From: Moniliella sp. 'wahieum'
Lineage: Eukaryota > Basidiomycota > Moniliellomycetes > Moniliellales > Moniliellaceae
NCBI GenBank assembly: GCA_003971905.1
Contig: RSEE01000013.1
Span: forward strand, 372,001 to 436,000
Reading direction: 5' to 3'
DNA length: 64,000 bases
A model generated the notes under the pieces. That model searched no databases, was not told the DNA's origin, and saw only the letters and a program-made list of their open reading frames with translations. The position numbers and the translations under genes are program-made. Numbering within the stretch: the first letter of the stretch is position 1; each line of letters begins with the position of its first letter. Below, in pieces: positions 57,795 to 64,000 of this stretch.

Positions 57795-58978
57795 ATGTAC
57801 TACTATCCCACCAGTGGCATTATCGCCTGGCTTGTGCTCTACAGTATGTAACCCCCATCCCCACCTCTCTGATCCTCTCGTCCGCACCCCAGGAAGCTCT
57901 CCCACTCACCTCTTGATGTCATCCACAGGTCTCGCCATGGCTGCCATCATTTTCCTCCTGGTTGCTCGGGTCTCGCACATGGCCTGGCGATGGTGGTACC
58001 TGCTACTCGCCCTAGGCCTCAACTTGGCCAACGTCGTGCTGGCTGAAGAGCCAGTTGTTACTTCGTACATTCCGTCCTACGCCACTGATTCTCTCGCTCT
58101 TCCCTTTCGCACCATGGCCCTCGTCCTCTTTCTCGTTCACTTTGACCGCGATTTCTTCGGGTGGTCTCGTTGGGACCCCATTCCCCTGGACGAAGAACGC
58201 TTTGCCCCTGCCCAGGTGGGGGCACGAGCAACGTACGCGCATCTGCTCTATTACTGGCAGATGGGCTCGCCGTTCCTTGATTCTTAGGCGCAGCGATGGT
58301 ACTCGCCTCTTTCGATGGAAGGCATTTGCAGGAATGCTTTGCCTCCCCGCCGCTGGCCTGCTGGTCTCTGGAAGCATCATGATGGGTTTGGGCAGTGAGA
58401 AGGTTGGCACTCCCTACTCCGAATTTTCTGATTCTGATTCCGATGGTGTGTGGCGCCAGTCGGGCATGTATTTTGGATGGTGGGTACATGTTTGTCTGCT
58501 TTCGCTACGCTCATGGCGTCATTTGGTGTTTATTGGTCTTGCTTCCAAGCCAATCGTCAGCGCCAACGCCAACATCCCCAAGGAAAACAACCGGTTGTCA
58601 TTTTGTCTGGTGGCGGCTACCCCCTGTTTCTTGATCGACGCGGCATGGCTTATTACGTGCAGCTTTCTGCAACTCAGTCCCACAGGTGTGGTAGCATTGA
58701 CATTTGGCAACATTCCGGCTTTCTTTGCGGCTGTGCTGCTCATCGCCACGTCGGTTGTGGAGCGCTGCCAAGGAAGCTACGGCTTCGGTTTGAATGTTAA
58801 GCCCGAGAGCATGGAAGCTTGGCATCTTGACGAAGAAGTGGGAACTGTATCCAGTCACCACCACCACACTGAGTCGGACTCTCTCCCCCCTCCCTTGCTC
58901 AAGAACCTCTTCTCCATCAAGACTCTGTCGGCGATCTGCCGCAGTGGCGCAACTTGTGAACGACGCATCAGTACATGA
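57795..58978 (+). CDS. Multi-pass membrane protein of unknown function
   Basis: Exon 1 (57795-57843) encodes MYYYPTSGIIAWLVLY; the intron is 57844-57928 (GTATGT..CAG, 85 nt). Hydrophobic segments follow: SLAMAAIIFLLVARVSHMA, WWYLLLALGLNLANVVLAEE, RTMALVLFLVHFDRDFFGW, FAGMLCLPAAGLLVSGSIMM, HVCLLSLRSWRHLVFIGLAS, FLIDAAWLITCSFLQLSPTG and IPAFFAAVLLIATSVVERCQ. With exon 1 this suggests seven or eight membrane spans, like fungal seven-TM proteins. A His/Ser-rich cytosolic-looking tail (SSHHHHTESDS) ends it. One break near 58255-58290 and another near 58560 shift the frame. I cannot name the family; a receptor or transporter-like role is a guess from topology only. Confidence 0.65.
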
Positions 58979-60690
58979 CATGCTGGTATGGGTACCTGAC
59001 GAACTGATGTTTCCTGTGCTGTTTCATCGCCCCATCACGGCACCCTCTGAACAACAACACCGCTGATGATTGGTCTTGATAACTCAGCGATGGACTCTTC
59101 TCTTACGCACATATTTGATGGTGGGCAAATGCAGCCCAACACACGGACTTTTTTCAAGGGTATATGATATGCCCACATGATGCAAAGGAGCACGTACACC
59201 CTCTGCCGCCTTGAATATACCCTCTTTCCCATATCCCATTGATGTTCTTCATGACCGCTCCGCCCGAAATTAGTATACTATTGCAAAATAAGTGTGAACA
59301 GAACCCCATGTATAGTATTTTTGTGGTACGCGCCACATTGGGCGTCGGTACGTCAATACATAGTATATGTGAGTCTGTTTGCCACGGGTGAAGACCGGCC
59401 GAGGAACCGAGGAACCCTGCTGAGTCCATGCGCTTCATTTTTCTTCCTTTCGCCCCGAACGGGTCCATCCTGGTCCCCCTCAGGACCCCCCCTCCCGATT
59501 CTGTGATCCTAGTCGGGCTGAGGAGCTCATGCCAAATGGCGTGTGGCCACGACGGCCGCGATCGAGGCTTGCCCACATTTTTGTATCATAATCGCCCCTG
59601 CACAGCAGCAATATTCCCCCCCTTTTGTTGGCCGCCGGTTCCCCAATCATCCCTGTTGTTTCCCTTTTCAGTTCAGGAGTTGAGCTTTAAGCTGCAAGAA
59701 AGATCTGGAACAGGGTCATATGATAGACACAGCCGGTGGACATAATGATATGTATCTATTAACCCGTCAAAGAGTGATGCCGAAGACGAGTGTTTGCTCT
59801 CAGCGCCACAGGGGCGGGATGATGCGATGACACGTTCACTGCACTATGCGGCATTCTTATCATCTACAGAACTTAAGGCTAGGACAGACGAAGACCTATT
59901 CACATATACCAACCTTACCATGTCTATCGGGCTCGCTCATCGGGCTCTCATCGAGCCGGCGTGTGCTGCTTTTTTTGCTCTCCAACGACACTGGTTCAAA
60001 GAAGTGACTATACACACTTCTCTTTCCTTTCAAAATCCAACTTCCTCCTCCGCTTTCAGCCACAGGTTTCTTTTCCACCAGCTGTCCACTGGCCGAAATG
60101 TGCCATGGGCGCAAGAAGACGCCACGCATTACCTATCGATTGTATCCATGGCCCCCGCCGACGCGTGCTCCTAGGATCCTCAAGTGATGGGGGCGTATCA
60201 GGTTGGCGTTTTCAATCTTCCAAGCTCCAGGTCTAAGGTTCAAGTGGGTGAGGTAAGACAGAGGTGCCCCGGTGGGTCACGTGGTGGGGCGTGCCGCCAG
60301 TGTCGGCGGGGGGCAGTGTGACGCGTGCGTATGAAATTACGGAACACTGCGAGTGACAGCTCAGGCTGAGATCTGCGAGGCATGGACAGACACTCGGTCA
60401 GTGCAGGAAGCTTAGGCCAAAGCGTTAAGCATCGATGATTGCTGGCTGAACCAGTGATCAAAGCTGAGGCGCAGCGCCGCCGGCATAATGGACTAATTGC
60501 TGTTGTCCTCAGTTCGCGTGCACGCTCCCCCTCTCGACTTGGGCTCAAGAAGAGGTCCGTCGAGCTCACTCCTCTACTCATCGTCCCACCCACCAACCCT
60601 CCGGATCAGCTCTACTTTCACCCGCATCTCTCTTACCATGGCTGCATCCCCCCCCTCCCCCCTGCTCCCATCCTGGTGCGCACCTCGGCC
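58979..60690. other. Intergenic, no supported gene
   Basis: No conserved frame or RNA gene is seen in 1.7 kb. The part at 59080-59380 is less GC-rich than the surroundings. C/T-rich DNA at 60590-60665 precedes the next gene, and a short out-of-frame upstream ATG lies at about 60638. Confidence 0.4.
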
Positions 60691-63600
60691 ATGTACTGGG
60701 ACTGTGGGTCCGACCCAGCCACATTCGCCGCCATCGACACGCTCCTGGGCCAGCCCAATGTGACCGTTGAGCAACTGCTGGATGAACCGGATGTGCTTCT
60801 CGCGACCAAGAACCAGCACCCACAGCTCGTCGCCTTCTGGTCCCTACCTGCCATCGCCGCTCGCCTCCTCGAGCACGTTCTTGGACGTGCCCCTCTTCCT
60901 GCACCCCCGGATCCCTCCCGAGAGTGGCAGGAAAAAGTCTTCTTCCGCTATCCTTACCTCGCCACCGAGATCCTTACGCCGACGTGCCCCCAATTTCCGC
61001 TACACTCCTCGCCCACTCCGCCACCACCCTGCAGCCATTCTTTTCCGCAGCCTTGCCCTTCCGCCCACCCCCTGTAACCTCCCCGCTGCCGTACCACAGC
61101 CACCCTCTTTTTCCCAGCAGGTCCTGCCGCCGCAACGGCCTTCATCTCGTCCTCCTCTTTTCCCTCACGTTTCCCCATTCCTCACTCCCACTCTCCAAAA
61201 TTCCAGGAGCTGGGCCCGGGATGGAACGTCCTACTCTCCTATGGAGCCCGCGTCATTGCCCACCTCTTGGACACCAATCGCACAGAAGTTCGTATGGCGT
61301 GTGTGCCCTACAGTCCTCGGTCGCTAACGTTATTTCGGTGTGAAGATTACTGAATTCCTCCAAGCTCAGCCATACCTTGTGCAGCGCCTGGCAGCCAACG
61401 CCGAATCGCCCGTCGTGGCCGACTTGATTTTTCGCATCATCGAGGTCGACTCGGACCTTACTGTCGAAGGGGCGCAGCGGAGACATGATTCGGTGGTTCT
61501 CGCAGCACCGTCTGGTGCCCACTTTGGTTGCGCTCCTATCCTCTGCTCACAGTTGTACAGTGCACAACAATGTTACTGGGTTACTCAGGAACATTATCGA
61601 TTGCTGTGGGCCCGGCTTGGCGGCCATGCAACAAGAGGGGTTGTCTCCCGACAGCGAATCGGACCTGCGCCCGGTTCCGTCCGGCGAAATCAATGCGTTG
61701 GTGCGCGATCTGGCCTCGCCCGAGGTAGCCGACATGCTCGTACTGGTTATGCTTGACGAGTTTTCGGATGAGGATGCTCCCCATACGTTGTCCCCAACGC
61801 CCCAAGTCCCAGAGAAAAGTACTACCAAGCCAGCCCTGCAATCGGAGGAATCCTCCCTTCAAACAACAACTCCTCAGGAGCCTATTGACTCGCCCTCTGA
61901 ACAGGAGGAGGCGCCTCCACCGAGGGCTCCCCGAGTGTCCAAGACCCCACAGACGATATCCAGCGCGCTTGTATCTTCGGTGGAGATCATGATTGAGCTC
62001 ATTCGCAAGAACAACTCGGACTACTTTGAACAGAACTTGTTCCAATTTCTCCGCCAGACGATTATCGCTCACCAGCAAACCCTGGCCACCCGTCGATCAG
62101 AACGTCCGGTACAGACGCCTTCTTGTGATTCATCTCCAGCGTTTCCTCCATACGCGGCTCCCTCGTCCAATCGGCCGATTCGGACGACTTATCGCCCGAG
62201 GAGGTAATAGAAATGGACCAGGTGATGCGGCAGGCAGCTCAAGAGATGGGGATCGTGCACTTTGGACCTTTTGCGCTCCGTCTCATTGCGCCTCCATGAT
62301 TTGCAGAGAATTGTGCTCCTTCCTCATCAGAGGGTGGGCCTGGAGGAAACCTCGTCTATGGAGGGCATGGGTGACCAAGCCGAGTCTACCTCTCCCACCG
62401 GGGGGTGCTGACGATACCCTGCTCTTGAAGGCGAGTGCCACTAGCCTTTGACGATGGAGCGATACCGGGTGTGCGAACTTTACGCCGAGCTTCTGCACTG
62501 CTCCAACATGGCTCTCCTCAACCGTCCCCCGGTTCCGGACCGCAGTATGATCCCATCACGGGTCTCTGCAGGGCGGCCTTGATGGGTTCCAGTCCTTGAC
62601 CGATGCCCTCAACATGGCCCACTCTGACTCGGACGTTCAAATTGAGGAAGCGCCTTCAATGCTTCAAGAAGATAGTTTGACTTTCGTCGAGGCGACCACA
62701 CCTCTGTGCGCACTACCAACCTAGCATCTCCCTCGTCTTCGGTTGCCCGAGGCACCTCCTTCTCGACAGATGGCCCATCATCTCCGAGAGTGGGAAGAAT
62801 CGACGGTTTGGAACGACTGCCCCGCCGGGTACTGAAGAGACCAAACCAGTTTCGTATGAGGGGCTTATCTGGGACCACCGCCTAGCTCTCCGAGCACGGC
62901 TCAAATCCATTTCGGTCCCTGTGCCCGACGGGTTGGTTGTTGGGGATTTGCTCAAGGAGCGCTTCATCTCCTGGGCGTGCCCAATACGCTTCTTGATCTC
63001 TTCTTCATTTACCCGTGGAACAATCTGCTACAACGTGGTATATGACGTCGTGCAGCAGTGCTTCAATACGCGTCTGACTGCCAGCCCGGTGGACCAGGAG
63101 GAGGGGGACCCCCCAAGCCCCTTGAGAACGAGCAGCCAGCATCCTCGAATGGGTTTGGCCATTTTGGCCCGGACCTGAGGCCTATTCCGCACGGACAGTA
63201 CAACCGTGCCCTGGCCTTGGAACTTTTAGGCAAAGCAGACCTTTGTGGGCTAATAGTCCACGGTCACAAGGTCAATGACATTTCTGAAGCGGGGCCCGCA
63301 GGATGCGGTTAGGCTTTATGGGGCATCTCAACCTGATCGCCGATGAAGTGGTCAAGGCGTTGCAAAAGTATCCACGTTCGCTGGGTGTGCCATTGAGGGA
63401 GGAATATGGCATCACCCGTCATTCTTCCGAGTGGCATTCTCTGGTGCAGAAGCTTCGTATGGCCCAAGGACCCGCAGAATTAGCCGGCCCATGTCCCACG
63501 GTCCCGGCTCAATGTCGAGTGACTTTGAGGAAGAGGAGCTGGAGCACTCATCCCAGGTCATTGGCTCCTTTGATGATTACGACGAAGCTGACGATGGCGT

Positions 63601-64000
63601 CGCATGGGCCGCTAATGTTCGTCGACAACATTCTGCCGCGACTGCTTGGCGTACCCGTCGCACGGAGGGTGAGGCCGATGGGGCAGAGGGGTACCGAGAC
63701 CCCTTCTCCGACCCCATGACCGCGGCAGACTGGGACGCCGAATTTCAACAAAAACGCAAGAACAAGATGAACGTAACGCTGCCTTCCAAAACCGTATTTC
63801 TTCCGATGGATCGACGAGCGAAAGCGAGGAGAGTCTGTCGGATGACACCTCGTCCGATTCGGATGAGGATGGCTATGCCCCGTTTGTCGACCTCCTAAAC
63901 CCTCGTGCCCGGGCCAGTGTCTTGCTCCGCCAACAGCGTCAATCGCACATGGCCCCTGAACCGGCTCCTCGTCCCCTCTCGCCCGTGGGCACCTCCCCAT
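60691..64000 (+). CDS. SAPS-domain Sit4/PP6 phosphatase-associated protein (partial)
   Basis: Regulatory subunit of the Sit4/PP6 phosphatase, acting in G1 progression and TOR signalling. The start MYWDCGSDPATFAAIDTLL with VEQLLDEPDVL corresponds to the conserved N-terminal SAPS box. Next come FFRYPYLATEIL, an intron ending at about 61207, VVADLIFRIIEVD, RWFSQHRLVPTLVALLSS, SVEIMIELIRKNNSDYFEQN, RYRVCELYAELLHCSNMALL, LLKERFIS, NVVYDVVQQCFNTRL, YNRALALELLGKADLCGLI and FMGHLNLIADEVVKALQKYP. The acidic C-terminal tail (SSDFEEEELEHSS, DWDAEFQQ, SDEDGYAPFVDLLNP) is cut by the window end. More than eight small indels change the frame. The order of motifs is complete and correct; it resembles yeast Sap185/Sap190. 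Confidence 0.9.

Overview
This is a GC-rich nuclear segment of a fungus, most likely a basidiomycete yeast or smut-like fungus. The evidence is short GT..AG introns (about 40-95 nt) with CTAAC-like branch points, a CreA/Mig1 zinc-finger repressor, the bifunctional fungal ADE2, a Kcs1-type inositol polyphosphate kinase, a Sec1 protein and a PIN4-like RRM/R3H protein. The DBP2 sequence resembles smut-fungus homologues as I remember them, but I cannot fix the genus. No bacterial operon, phage or retroelement is visible.

Layout. 0-11 kb: the 3' end of an unknown gene, two poorly understood long genes (plus strand 1.7-3.6 kb; minus strand 4.2-8.0 kb, Ser/Pro-rich with a coiled-coil tail) and a possible Ser/Ala-rich secreted repeat protein (9.4-10.4 kb). 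11.4-15 kb: a protein with an RNase H fold whose four catalytic acidic residues all appear replaced, then a decayed eIF4A/FAL1-type helicase pseudogene on the minus strand. 15.6-26.2 kb: four plus-strand housekeeping genes, DBP2 (with a 665-nt late intron), UGP1, ADE2 and a 14-3-3 gene. 28-43 kb: PIN4-like RNA-binding protein (-), VCX1-type Ca2+/H+ exchanger (+), CoA-dependent acyltransferase-like protein (+), KCS1 (-) and MIG1/CreA (-). 43.2-47.4 kb: a gene-poor stretch rich in short repeats. 47.4-64 kb: DPS1 (-) and SCD6 (+) diverge, SCD6 and SEC1 (-) converge, then ASC1/RACK1 (+), a multi-pass membrane protein (+) and a SAPS-domain Sit4-associated protein (+) cut by the right edge.

The genes do not form a pathway. 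They are ordinary dispersed eukaryotic genes: translation and mRNA fate (DBP2, SCD6, ASC1, DPS1, PIN4), nutrient signalling (MIG1, KCS1, SAPS protein, 14-3-3), secretion (SEC1), metabolism (UGP1, ADE2) and ion transport (VCX1).

Two general points matter for any reader. First, almost every conserved gene is broken into 2-8 frames by 1-2 base gains or losses, often at short homopolymers, while the encoded protein stays well conserved. I read these as sequence/assembly indels, not as gene death, so gene limits below are given across the breaks. Second, intergenic DNA repeatedly carries short direct repeats centred on six-base palindromes (AACGTT, AAGCTT, AGTACT, ATGCAT, GGTNACC), an unusual genome-wide-looking signature.
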